Of a stretch of 10,422 bases of DNA, positions 1 to 5,864 are shown in pieces. Both the position numbers and the translations under genes were made by a program. A model generated the notes under the pieces. It did not search any database, was not told the DNA's origin, and saw only the letters and a program-made list of their open reading frames with translations. Each line of letters starts with the position of its first letter. The first letter of the stretch is position 1. This DNA comes from an uncultured Gemella sp. (GTDB taxonomy: Bacteria > Bacillota > Bacilli > Staphylococcales > Gemellaceae), in the NCBI GenBank assembly GCA_945929765.1, contig CAMEOL010000022.1, positions 1-10,422 of the forward strand. Reading direction: 5' to 3'.

Positions 1-543
1 GTATCCATCTTTGGATAATAAGAAACTACCCACTTTCATAAGCCTATACGGATACGCTTCTAGTTCTGTATTAAATAATTCCTTAGAACCTTTCGAAAAG
101 ATACCTTGAACTATTGTTTCTGTAGCCAAACGTGCAAATAATTGACCAGAATAATCTCGACGAAGAGTTATAAATAACTCGTCACCTTCCTTAGGCCATA
201 CCGATTTTAGTTTTGGCAAATCTTCTGCAACTAACAAAATCTCCCTAGAAAAACCTATATCTAAACCTACTCCTTCATTGCTTACCTTAACTACTTTACT
301 AAATCCATAGTCACCAACTAGCACATCTGGAATTGTCGGTGTAGCAAACAACTTTCCACTACGTGAAGGATAAATAAACATAGAGTATTCCTCACCAACT
401 TCATAATCATCCATATTTTCGATGTCTGATTCGTTACAACTAACTTCTTCTCCTTGCTCTGTTTTAAATACTAGTGAAGAACTTCTCTTTTCTACTAATT
501 CTAGGAAATGAACTTCTCCTGTTATAAATTTTTCTTCTTTCAT
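1..543 (-). CDS. cvfB: CvfB/YitL-type S1 RNA-binding virulence regulator, N-terminal part (runs off the left edge)
   Basis: Reading leftwards from the ATG at 541-543, 181 codons stay open to the window edge without a stop, so the C-terminal third (family length about 280-300) lies outside. The protein matches the CvfB/YitL family as I know it: an N-terminal S1-like barrel with VGEEYSMFIYPSRSGKLFAT (residues about 50-69), a linker with VPDV-like 'IPDVLVGDYGF', a second S1-type unit with VGLDIGFSREILL, then LPKLKSVWPKEGDELFITL and the conserved KVGSFLLSKDGY at the edge. CvfB is a cytoplasmic RNA-binding protein with tandem S1 domains and a C-terminal winged helix; in Staphylococcus aureus it affects virulence gene expression. 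A purine-rich but weak ribosome binding site (AAGAAAGTGAG) precedes the start. The gene follows spx on the same strand, separated by the spx terminator. Family call is firm; cellular role here is inferred. Confidence 0.9.
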   Translation of the reverse strand, partial: MKEEKFITGEVHFLELVEKRSSSLVFKTEQGEEVSCNESDIENMDDYEVGEEYSMFIYPSRSGKLFATPTIPDVLVGDYGFSKVVKVSNEGVGLDIGFSREILLVAEDLPKLKSVWPKEGDELFITLRRDYSGQLFARLATETIVQGIFSKGSKELFNTELEAYPYRLMKVGSFLLSKDGY

Positions 544-563
544 TGTTTCTCACTTTCTTCTGC

Positions 564-599
564 ATATTAAAATAAAGGCTGATACTAAAATCAACCTTT
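564..599 (-). terminator. Intrinsic terminator of spx
   Basis: Minus-strand RNA forms AAAGGUUGAU / AUCAGCCUUU (arms 590-599 and 574-583, one G-U pair, six-base loop) followed by the U-rich tail UUUAUUUUAAU. In the plus direction the same pair becomes a C-A mismatch, so the element acts leftwards, after spx. Confidence 0.7.
566..594 (-). promoter_or_regulatory. Probable sigma-A promoter of cvfB, overlapping the spx terminator
   Basis: On the minus strand TTGATT (589-594) and TTTAAT (566-571) are separated by exactly 17 bases. Transcription would start near 559, about 15 bases before the cvfB ATG. The spacer lies inside the spx terminator hairpin, so the same bases would end spx and start cvfB. 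Seen by pattern only. Confidence 0.45.
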
Positions 600-648
600 A
601 CCTTCTTTAGTTAACAGCAGTATCATTAGTATATTAATATAATATTAA

Positions 649-1050
649 CTACTTAATAACCATATTTTTTATTTGTTTTAATTGATTCACCCGAACTTCT
701 TTAGGGAGAAATCTTCTAATCTCATCCTCATTATAACCTACCTGTAGCCTTTTGTTATCGACTATTATAGGTCTTCTTAACATACCAGGGTTCTCTTGAA
801 TAACCTTGTATAATTCTTGTAATGACATTGCATCAATATCAATATTCAATTTCTGAAACGTTTTTGATCTAAATGAAATAATATCTTCTGTACCTTCCTC
901 GGTAATCGATAGTATATTTCTAATCTCCTCAATAGTAAGAGGTTCAGAAAAAATGTTGCGTTCTTCAAATTTTATATTATTCTCTACAAGCCAAGCCTTT
1001 GCTTTTCTACAAGAAGTACAACTAGGAGAAGTAAATAATGTAACTACCAC
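649..1050 (-). CDS. spx: Spx, redox-sensing global regulator of RNA polymerase (ArsC fold)
   Basis: 133 residues, close to the 131 of Bacillus subtilis Spx and alignable along nearly all its length. The CxxC redox switch is C11-T-S-C14. The family signature ERNIFSEPL (29-38) is present, as are G53 (equivalent of Gly52, which contacts the RNA polymerase alpha subunit C-terminal domain), R93 in RRPII (equivalent of Arg92) and [17 protein letters not shown] (100-116). Spx binds the alpha subunit under disulfide stress and redirects transcription to thiol-homeostasis genes; ClpXP degrades it. The start is GTG at 1048-1050: an in-frame TGA lies three codons upstream and GAGGAG sits about 10 bases before it. 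This gives one extra Val compared with the usual MVTL start. The C-terminal tail ([12 protein letters not shown]) differs from the Bacillus tail that ClpXP/YjbH recognise. It has its own promoter and terminator. Confidence 0.96.
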   Translation of the reverse strand: MVVTLFTSPSCTSCRKAKAWLVENNIKFEERNIFSEPLTIEEIRNILSITEEGTEDIISFRSKTFQKLNIDIDAMSLQELYKVIQENPGMLRRPIIVDNKRLQVGYNEDEIRRFLPKEVRVNQLKQIKNMVIK

Positions 1051-1107
1051 CTGTGCTCACACTCCTCTATAAAAATAACTAATATTTCTATACTTATATA
1101 CTTTATT

Positions 1108-1136
1108 ATTATACTACAATATCCGAACTTTTGCAA
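1108..1136 (-). promoter_or_regulatory. Sigma-A promoter of spx
   Basis: TTGCAA (1131-1136), a 17-base spacer and a perfect TATAAT (1108-1113) on the minus strand. Start of transcription near 1101 gives a leader of about 50 bases. The remaining stretch up to the tRNA terminator (1137-1258) is AT-rich; I see no gene in it, only a weak TTGACT-like motif that could belong to a second spx promoter. Confidence 0.75.
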
Positions 1137-1258
1137 TATTATATCGAGTGCATTACACATTTTTATATGCTAGTTTTGCTCTTTAGGTTAAACAAAAAAT
1201 AAAAGATTAGAAAAGTAAATTCTAGATAATTAAGACAAGTCAATATTTCTATTCAAAT

Positions 1259-1283
1259 AAAAAAAGCAGAGAAAACTCTGCTT
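1259..1283 (-). terminator. Intrinsic terminator after tRNA-Leu
   Basis: Perfect 8-bp hairpin AAGCAGAG / CTCTGCTT with loop TTTT (1264-1283 on the minus strand), followed by a run of T (1259-1265). It lies 8 bases after the tRNA 3' end. Confidence 0.88.
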
Positions 1284-1290
1284 AATAATA

Positions 1291-1374
1291 TACCAGTAGT
1301 CGGGGTCGAACCGACACGATGTTGCCATCGCTGGATTTTGAGTCCAGTGCGTCTGCCAATTCCGCCATACTGGC
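1291..1374 (-). tRNA. tRNA-Leu, anticodon CAA (decodes UUG)
   Basis: 84-nt class II tRNA. Acceptor stem GCCAGTA / TACTGGT (including G1-U72, which I recall as usual for bacterial tRNA-Leu) with discriminator A73. D arm contains GGCAGACGC. The anticodon stem CTGGA / TCCAG encloses loop CTCAAAA with anticodon CAA at 1338-1340. The long variable arm has stem GATG / CATC around GCAA, as in leucine tRNAs. T arm GTCGG-TTCGACC-CCGAC. The 3' CCA is not encoded (TAT follows A73), so the nucleotidyltransferase must add it. Confidence 0.97.
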
Positions 1375-1390
1375 TAAATGGTACTTATAT

Positions 1391-1419
1391 ATAATAACAT
1401 ATATTTTATAATAAATCAA
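1391..1419 (-). promoter_or_regulatory. Promoter of tRNA-Leu
   Basis: TTGATT (1414-1419), 17 bases, TATTAT (1391-1396) on the minus strand, with an extended -10 TGT directly upstream. Predicted start about 10 bases before the tRNA 5' end. The region is AT-rich, so alternatives exist. Confidence 0.5.
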
Positions 1420-1505
1420 TACAATAATTTATCTAATATATCAATTATAATTTATATAGATTTTTTATATTTGTTAAATAAAGTTAATTTCTATATCTTA
1501 TCATT

Positions 1506-1534
1506 TTTTAGATGCCTTTTCATTATGGTATAAT
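1506..1534 (+). promoter_or_regulatory. Extended -10 promoter of the beta-hydroxyacid dehydrogenase gene
   Basis: Consensus TATAAT at 1529-1534 preceded by TGG (extended -10, TATGGTATAAT). The -35 region at 17 bases (TTTTAG) is poor, as is common when an extended -10 is present. Predicted start near 1541, leader about 28 bases. Confidence 0.7.
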
Positions 1535-1568
1535 TAAAGAAGAAAATATATTTTAGGAGGAAGAAAAT

Positions 1569-2429
1569 ATGAAAATAGCATGGATTGGTGTCGGAGTTAT
1601 GGGGAAAAGTTTAGTACGTCACTTAATGAAAGCAGGACATGAACTTTACGTTTATAATCGCACAGCAAGTAAATGTGATGAACTTGTAGAAGAGGGAGCA
1701 ATTAAACTTTCTACTGTAAGCGAAGCTCCAGAAAAAGCAGACGTTATCTTTACTATGGTAGGATATCCAAAAGATGTTGAAGAAGTTTATTTAGGTGACA
1801 CAGGTCTTATCACCACTGCAAAAGAAAATCAAATTTTTATAGACTTAACTACATCATCCCCAGAAATAGCAGAAAAAATAGCAGAAAAATTCCTTGAAAT
1901 TGGAGCATATGCTCTTGATATTCCTGTTACCGGAGGAGATATAGGAGCAAAAAACGGTACACTTACTCTGTTTGTTGGTGGAGATAAAGAAACATTCGAA
2001 AACAGAGTTCGTCCACTAGTACAAACTTTTGCTAAAACAATAGAATATTTCGGAGAAGCAGGAAAAGGTCAATACGCTAAATTAGGAAATCAAATTGCGA
2101 TAGCAACTACGATGATTTCTATGGCAGAAAGCTATTTATTCGCAAAAAAAGCAGGACTTGATACAGAAAAATTCTTAGCAACAATTTCTACCGGATCTGC
2201 GGGTAGTTTCTCGATGAGTTCATATTCTCCACGTGTTCTTAAAGAAGATTTTAAACCAGGATTCTTTGTTCATCACTTTATTAAAGATATGAAACTTGCC
2301 TTAGAAGAATGTTCAAAATTCGATTTAAAACTACCCGGTTTAGAACTAGTCTATGAAATGTACACTTCACTTAGCGAAGAAATAAAATTCAACGAAGGTA
2401 CACAAGCAATAGTTAAATACTACAAATAA
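1569..2429 (+). CDS. NAD(P)-dependent beta-hydroxyacid dehydrogenase (3-hydroxyisobutyrate dehydrogenase family, YkwC-like)
   Basis: 286 residues, the full length for the family. The Rossmann dinucleotide site is GVGVMG at 7-12. The N30-R31 after the second beta strand (YNRT) is the pattern that often favours NADPH. The substrate signature is D117-IPVTGG followed by GAKNGTLT. The catalytic lysine is K171 in GQYAKLGNQ, with N174, and the conserved K239-D240 of the C-terminal helical domain is present in FIKDMKLAL. Enzymes of this family oxidise or reduce 3-hydroxy acids (3-hydroxyisobutyrate, tartronate semialdehyde, succinic semialdehyde and similar); sequence alone does not fix the substrate. 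AGGAGG (1555-1560) is 8 bases before the ATG. It is a single-gene unit with its own promoter and a shared terminator; no neighbouring pathway gene hints at a substrate. Confidence 0.92.
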   Translation: MKIAWIGVGVMGKSLVRHLMKAGHELYVYNRTASKCDELVEEGAIKLSTVSEAPEKADVIFTMVGYPKDVEEVYLGDTGLITTAKENQIFIDLTTSSPEIAEKIAEKFLEIGAYALDIPVTGGDIGAKNGTLTLFVGGDKETFENRVRPLVQTFAKTIEYFGEAGKGQYAKLGNQIAIATTMISMAESYLFAKKAGLDTEKFLATISTGSAGSFSMSSYSPRVLKEDFKPGFFVHHFIKDMKLALEECSKFDLKLPGLELVYEMYTSLSEEIKFNEGTQAIVKYYK

Positions 2430-2435
2430 AAAAAT

Positions 2436-2459
2436 GGGCTGATTTACTTAGATCAGCCC
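2436..2459. terminator. Bidirectional terminator between convergent genes
   Basis: Perfect 8-bp stem GGGCTGAT / ATCAGCCC with an 8-base loop. It is flanked by A-rich sequence on the left (a T tract for the minus strand, ATTTTTTTA) and TTTGTAAATTATT on the right, so it can end both the plus-strand dehydrogenase gene and the minus-strand DUF554 gene. Confidence 0.85.
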
Positions 2460-2487
2460 TTTGTAAATTATTATTAATATTTTTAAA

Positions 2488-3210
2488 CTAAAAAATATTG
2501 AGCATCGTAAAAAGAACAACAAATAAAATTGCGGGTAGTATATTCCCTACCCTTATTTTCGTGTCCATAAACAAATTACTACCTATACACATAATCATTA
2601 ACGCCCCTACTAAAGAAATATTTCCTATTATTTCTTCTGTAACATAGCTACTAATAGCAAATGAAAATAAAGTCAAAATCCCCTGATAAACCAATACTGA
2701 AACTCCAGATAATGACGCTCCTACCCCATAAGTAGATGTCAACATAATTACTATTACTCCATCTAAAATAGCTTTCGTATATAATAATGAAGGATCTCCA
2801 TTTATCCCATCATTTATTGATCCTACAATTCCCATTGCACCTACACAAAACAAAATACTAGCTACCATAAAACCTTCGACAAATCGATTGTCTTCATCTT
2901 GGCGAAAAATTTTTCTAAACCATTTTCCTAAATCTACAAAACGTTTCTCGATGTTTAACAATTCTCCTACTACAACACCGAAAACAAGCGATAATGTAAT
3001 TAGAACAAATCCTTTACTAACTAATTTTCCATTTTCTAAAGATATTCCGTTAGTAATAAGACTTAAAATCCCCATAGAAAAAATTACTAAACCCATAATC
3101 TTCAATAATGTTTCTTTAACCTGTTCAGGAATACCTCTTTTTATCATCAATCCTATAATTCCACCCGCAAATATTGCGAAAGCATTAACTATAGTACCTA
3201 TACCAATCAT
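2488..3210 (-). CDS. DUF554 family integral membrane protein (YdfK/YqgA-like)
   Basis: 240 residues from the ATG at 3208-3210. An in-frame GTG three codons upstream (3217-3219) lies inside the ribosome binding site GAGGTG, so the ATG is preferred. About six to seven hydrophobic segments span the protein: near residues 3-22, 36-55, 66-84, 114-132, 146-170, 172-190 and 197-237. The family hallmark is the loop GSINDGINGDPSLLYTK (about 130-146) followed by AILDG, and the N-terminal VNAFAIFAGGIIG also fits. A short charged cytoplasmic stretch (FRKIFRQDEDNRF) divides the halves, consistent with an internally duplicated transporter-like fold. Function is unknown: Escherichia coli YqgA belongs here, and no substrate is established to my knowledge. 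It has its own promoter and shares a terminator with the converging dehydrogenase. Confidence 0.88.
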   Translation of the reverse strand: MIGIGTIVNAFAIFAGGIIGLMIKRGIPEQVKETLLKIMGLVIFSMGILSLITNGISLENGKLVSKGFVLITLSLVFGVVVGELLNIEKRFVDLGKWFRKIFRQDEDNRFVEGFMVASILFCVGAMGIVGSINDGINGDPSLLYTKAILDGVIVIMLTSTYGVGASLSGVSVLVYQGILTLFSFAISSYVTEEIIGNISLVGALMIMCIGSNLFMDTKIRVGNILPAILFVVLFTMLNIF

Positions 3211-3249
3211 ATTAAGCACCTCGTATATATAATTTAAAATATTCTACAA

Positions 3250-3278
3250 AGTATAACATATAAATATAATATATACAA
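3250..3278 (-). promoter_or_regulatory. Promoter of the DUF554 gene
   Basis: TTGTAT (3273-3278), 17 bases, TATACT (3250-3255), with an extended -10 TGT (TGTTATACT). Start near 3243, leader about 33 bases. The promoter lies downstream of the structured region at 3352-3507, so that region need not be a leader of this gene. Confidence 0.65.
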
Positions 3279-3351
3279 AAATAAAACAAAAAAATTTGAA
3301 ATTTATTACAATTTAACTTATCAATGAAGTTTTTATGTATATTTGTTTATA

Positions 3352-3507
3352 AAAAAGGGATCTACGTTAAATACCGTTGATAAAATAGAAACATTCTTAC
3401 TCAACGGCTAACCAGGTAATATCCCCAAAAATTTGTCCAACTTTTTGGGTGCAGCACCGGATAACCGATACATAAGAATGCTAAACTTTATGTTTAACAA
3501 CCGTATT
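3352..3507 (-). ncRNA. Candidate structured non-coding RNA, identity unknown (6S RNA-like layout)
   Basis: No coding frame is supported here, but the minus strand has dense complementarity. Outer stem: 3498-3507 with 3370-3379 (AATACGGTTG / CAACGGTATT, one G-G mismatch). Hairpin: 3492-3498 with 3480-3486 (GTTAAAC / GTTTAGC). Long-range: 3473-3480 with 3392-3399 (CATTCTTA / TAAGAATG). Rod: 3459-3466 with 3415-3424 (GGTTATCC / GGATATTACC), topped by CCCAAAAA / TTTTTGGG (3442-3449 with 3424-3431). An alternative hairpin, 3401-3408 with 3373-3380 (GCCGTTGA / TCAACGGT), competes with the outer stem. Two stems contain G-U pairs on the minus strand that would be A-C mismatches on the plus strand, which argues for minus-strand transcription. 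A closing stem, an open middle, a long rod and a switching 3' hairpin recall 6S RNA. A riboswitch or an unknown RNA is equally possible. Ends are uncertain; a T tract (3351-3356) marks the left end. Confidence 0.5.
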
Positions 3508-3535
3508 TATTACACAACAAAAAAAAGCAGCTCAA
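3507..3535 (-). promoter_or_regulatory. Possible promoter of the candidate RNA
   Basis: TTGAGC (3530-3535), 17 bases, TAATAA (3507-3512) on the minus strand. The -35 would sit inside the rpmF terminator hairpin and transcription would begin near 3500-3504, at the outer stem of the candidate RNA. Both hexamers are imperfect, so this is weak. Confidence 0.3.
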
Positions 3536-3543
3536 TGAGCTGC
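3518..3543 (-). terminator. Intrinsic terminator of the yceD-rpmF operon
   Basis: The palindrome GCAGCTCATTGAGCTGC (3527-3543 on the minus strand) is followed by eight T (3519-3526). It begins 16 bases after the rpmF stop codon. Confidence 0.88.
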
Positions 3544-3558
3544 AAGGTAATATTTAAA

Positions 3559-3735
3559 TTATTTAACTTCTAGAACTTGTTTACCTTTATACATACCAGT
3601 TTTTTTGTCAACACGGTGACCCATTACGTAGTTTCCGCTTTGTGGATCTAATGTAATAGCTGGTGCAGATAATTTTTTATGAGTTCTTCTTTTTCTTTTA
3701 GCTGTTTTTGATGTTCTTCTAAAAGGAACTGCCAT
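3559..3735 (-). CDS. rpmF: Large-subunit ribosomal protein bL32, cysteine-free form
   Basis: 58 codons, from ATG at 3733-3735 to TAA at 3559-3561. The N-terminus [20 protein letters not shown] is the invariant L32 start, followed by [10 protein letters not shown], the GHRV motif and [10 protein letters not shown]. bL32 is a small basic protein of the 50S subunit. In zinc-binding L32 the middle holds two CxxC pairs (as in CPNCGE...CKACG); here the matching segments read LDPQSG and DKKTG, with no cysteine anywhere in the protein. This is therefore the zinc-independent (C-minus) version. GGAGG lies 9 bases before the ATG. It is the second gene of the classic yceD-rpmF pair, 36 bases after yceD. 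Confidence 0.97.
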   Translation of the reverse strand: MAVPFRRTSKTAKRKRRTHKKLSAPAITLDPQSGNYVMGHRVDKKTGMYKGKQVLEVK

Positions 3736-3771
3736 GATTAATTTCCTCCAATATATTTTAAATTATGAGAA

Positions 3772-4278
3772 TTATTTCTCTTTAAACATATCACTTAAAG
3801 CCGAAAAAGGATTATCCTCTTTCTGTTCTACAATGTAATCTTCATCAGATAGTAAAGTCCAATCTTTTCCGTTGATTTTTTCAACTACTTCATCATCTAA
3901 GTAAAAATTAGTCGGTGCATTTATTATTATTAATTCATTTACAAGATCTGTAATGTCTATATACATATCCATAACATTAATATCAAAATAATCATCACCA
4001 TAGATATCATTTCTATCAATAAACTCTTCCTGCTCCACTATATTAAATGGTACAGTCAAAATATTAAGTGTTCTACTAGAAATAACTTTATAATTACCTG
4101 TTATATTCAAATCAACAAATATCTTATTTTGGCCACTTCTAGTTAATACACCAGAAACAATAACATTTTCTACTCCTTTGATAGAAGCATCGAAATTGTC
4201 AATTACAATATCTAATTTTTCTTCAAAAACAAATTTATCTTTATTATCTTTGAATAAAGAAGATCTTAACCATTTCAT
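3772..4278 (-). CDS. yceD: YceD/DUF177 family protein, implicated in 23S rRNA accumulation
   Basis: 168 residues; usual family length is about 160-180. The order fits DUF177: an N-terminal basic start (MKWLRSSLFKDN), a beta-rich core with VSGVLTRSGQNKIFVDLNI (about 42-60), then an acidic region (DRNDIYGDDYFDINVMDMYIDI, given here only as residues about 88-110) and a C-terminal NPFSALSDMFKEK that matches the usual 'DPR...L..LF/FK' ending. The cysteines seen in many homologs are missing. The family almost always sits directly upstream of rpmF, as here, and is linked to 23S rRNA and 50S biogenesis. The start ATG at 4276-4278 is preceded by GGGGTGA, a fair ribosome binding site. Both genes are driven by a consensus promoter at 4308-4336. 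Confidence 0.88.
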   Translation of the reverse strand: MKWLRSSLFKDNKDKFVFEEKLDIVIDNFDASIKGVENVIVSGVLTRSGQNKIFVDLNITGNYKVISSRTLNILTVPFNIVEQEEFIDRNDIYGDDYFDINVMDMYIDITDLVNELIIINAPTNFYLDDEVVEKINGKDWTLLSDEDYIVEQKEDNPFSALSDMFKEK

Positions 4279-4307
4279 TAAATATCACCCCATAAAACAC
4301 AATAATT

Positions 4308-4336
4308 ATTATATACTATAATTATAAAGATGTCAA
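4308..4336 (-). promoter_or_regulatory. Perfect-consensus sigma-A promoter of yceD-rpmF
   Basis: TTGACA (4331-4336), exactly 17 bases, TATAAT (4308-4313) on the minus strand: all twelve bases match consensus. Start near 4301, leader about 22 bases. A very strong constitutive promoter fits a ribosomal protein operon. Confidence 0.92.
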
Positions 4337-4384
4337 CATAAAATATTTACACCTTTATTAATAACCCACACTTTTTTCCACTTC

Positions 4385-4394
4385 GTTCGTTTAT
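4385..4394 (-). promoter_or_regulatory. Weak PurR-box-like site upstream of the purine permease
   Basis: On the minus strand ATAAACGAAC resembles the Firmicutes PurBox core (AWWWCCGAAC, with one mismatch), and CGAA is repeated directly beside it (CGAACGAA). It lies about 15 bases upstream of the permease -35. PurR of Bacillus normally uses paired boxes, and I see only one, so this is a suggestion. Confidence 0.22.
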
Positions 4395-4408
4395 TGTATG
4401 TTTTTTAC

Positions 4409-4437
4409 TTGAAATATTATTTTTTTTATTTTAAAAT
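4409..4437 (+). promoter_or_regulatory. Sigma-A promoter of the NCS2 permease gene
   Basis: TTGAAA (4409-4414), 17 bases, TAAAAT (4432-4437); one mismatch to consensus in each hexamer. Start near 4444, leader about 35 bases, too short for a purine riboswitch. Confidence 0.65.
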
Positions 4438-4458
4438 ATGTTTGTAAAGAAATTTTTT

Positions 4459-4464
4459 AGGAGG
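4459..4464 (+). promoter_or_regulatory. Ribosome binding site with unusually long spacing
   Basis: Perfect AGGAGG, but 14 bases of pure A/T (ATTTATTTTATTTT) separate it from the ATG at 4479, against a usual 5-10. No in-frame ATG, GTG or TTG lies closer, so the spacing is real unless the RNA start or structure brings them together. Confidence 0.7.
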
Positions 4465-4478
4465 ATTTATTTTATTTT

Positions 4479-5777
4479 ATGGCAAAAAACGAACTTTTTC
4501 ATTTAGATGGTAACCCGTCATTAAGCAAAACATTACCTATTTCTATTCAACACGTCTTAGCTATGATTATAGGTAATATAGCTCCAGCTATTATAATTGC
4601 ACAAAGTATCGGGATGAATAATGATCAAATTACTCAAATGGTTCAATATTCAATGATTTGTGCCGGTTTAGCTACAATACTTCAAATTTACGGCATTTGG
4701 AAATTCGGAGCTAAGTTACCTATAGTAATGGGAACTAACTTTGCTTTTGTTCCTGTAGTAATAACAATTAGTACAAGTTATAATTTTGCATCTGTTTTCG
4801 GTGCTTGTATTGTCGGTAGTATTTTCTTAATTTTCTTCGGATTATTTATCGAAAAAATTATAAAATACTTCCCACCATTAGTAACAGGAACTACAGTTCT
4901 TTCTATGGGGATTTCTCTTTATCCTGTAGCGATAAACTATATGGCAGGAACTGCAGGAACTCCAGAATACGGAAATCTAACTAACTGGTCTGTTGCATTA
5001 GTAACGCTATTAGTAGTACTAGCTATTGATCATTTCGGTAAGGGGTATATAAAAATATTAAGTATTCTTCTTGGGATTTTATCTGGATACGCCCTAGCTT
5101 TAATTTTAGGTCTTGTTGATTTTTCTGCAATCGGAAAAGCATCATACTTCTCTGCGCCAGCAATATTCCCATTTGGAGTTGAATTCCACGCAGGAGCAAT
5201 TCTTACTATGGTCGTAATGTATATCGTTACTTCAATTCAAGTTATAGGAGATGCTTCATCATTAACAGTTGGAGCTATGAACAGAGAAGCTACAAAAACA
5301 GAAGTATCTGGAGCTTTAATGAGTAAAGGATTAAGCGGTCTATTAACTGCATTTTTAGGAGGTCTTCCTTCGTCTTCTTACGCTCAAAATATTGGTATTA
5401 TTAGTATTACTAAAGTTGTTAGCAAAAAAGTCGTACTATATGCAGGTATTATTATTTGTGCTTTAGGATTTTTCCCTAAATTTTCTTCTATCATGACGAC
5501 AATTCCTTATCCTGTATTAGGAGGAGCTACACTTTCTGTATTTTCTATTATTACAATTAATGGGATTAAACTTATTAGTCGTGAAAAAATGACTAGTCGT
5601 AATGCAGGAATTATCGGTATTTCTCTTGCATTTGGTTTAGGATTGACTACTGTACCTGCTACATTAGCAAAAACTCCACTTTGGTTCCAAACTTTTATCG
5701 GAAGTTCGCCAATTATTATTGCTACATTAATTGCATTCACTTTAAATCTAATTTTAAAAAGAACTGCTGAAGAATAA
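4479..5777 (+). CDS. NCS2 family nucleobase:cation symporter, probably purine (xanthine/urate type)
   Basis: 432 residues, typical for NCS2 (UraA/XanQ) permeases, with about 14 hydrophobic segments. Landmarks: QH at 24-25 in the first segment (SIQHVLAMIIGN); KLPIVMGTNFAFV (79-91) in TM3; the TM8 motif read as SIQVIGD (252-258); and the family signature GLPSSSYAQNIGII (295-308) in TM10. The QN pair (303-304), rather than EN, is the form found in xanthine and urate carriers; uracil carriers have Glu. In TM8 the usual substrate-binding Glu of ExxGD (E272 in XanQ) is Gln254. It imports a purine base with protons or sodium across the cytoplasmic membrane. It is a single-gene unit, divergent from yceD and converging with the relP operon at a shared terminator. 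Xanthine is the best guess; hypoxanthine/guanine or urate cannot be excluded. Confidence 0.88.
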   Translation: MAKNELFHLDGNPSLSKTLPISIQHVLAMIIGNIAPAIIIAQSIGMNNDQITQMVQYSMICAGLATILQIYGIWKFGAKLPIVMGTNFAFVPVVITISTSYNFASVFGACIVGSIFLIFFGLFIEKIIKYFPPLVTGTTVLSMGISLYPVAINYMAGTAGTPEYGNLTNWSVALVTLLVVLAIDHFGKGYIKILSILLGILSGYALALILGLVDFSAIGKASYFSAPAIFPFGVEFHAGAILTMVVMYIVTSIQVIGDASSLTVGAMNREATKTEVSGALMSKGLSGLLTAFLGGLPSSSYAQNIGIISITKVVSKKVVLYAGIIICALGFFPKFSSIMTTIPYPVLGGATLSVFSIITINGIKLISREKMTSRNAGIIGISLAFGLGLTTVPATLAKTPLWFQTFIGSSPIIIATLIAFTLNLILKRTAEE

Positions 5778-5821
5778 TGTAGCTAAACAACAAATAGTCT
5801 TGCTATAAATATTAAAACTAT

Positions 5822-5863
5822 AAAAGAAAGGAGCTAATTCTAAAAGATTAGCCCCTTTCTTTT
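5822..5863. terminator. Bidirectional terminator between the permease and the relP operon
   Basis: A long stem joins 5822-5838 to 5847-5863 (AAAAGAAAGG-A-GCTAAT / ATTAGC-C-CCTTTCTTTT) with an 8-base loop. The one A-C mismatch on the plus strand becomes a T-G pair on the minus strand. T-rich tails exist on both sides, so it can end the permease mRNA (plus) and the secreted protein-relP-HIRAN operon (minus). Confidence 0.85.
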
Positions 5864-5864
5864 T

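Noticed and set aside
3217..3219. GTG as start of the DUF554 protein
   Set aside because: It is part of the ribosome binding site GAGGTG; the ATG at 3208-3210 has proper spacing.
2888..3232. Plus-strand open frame of 114 codons opposite the DUF554 gene
   Set aside because: It is an antisense shadow of a well-supported membrane protein gene, with no ribosome binding site and no recognisable domain. The same holds for frames opposite the permease (5507-5740), the HIRAN gene (6458-6721), the secreted protein (7527-7709) and guaB (9980-10192).
3301..3520. tRNA, T-box, TPP or SRP RNA in this gap
   Set aside because: None of the diagnostic sequences (T-loop, GGUGG-ACC T-box bulge, CUGAGA thiamin box, SRP GGAA-loop region) is present.
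4337..4478. Purine riboswitch ahead of the permease
   Set aside because: The leader after the predicted start is only about 35 bases and the conserved purine aptamer core is absent.
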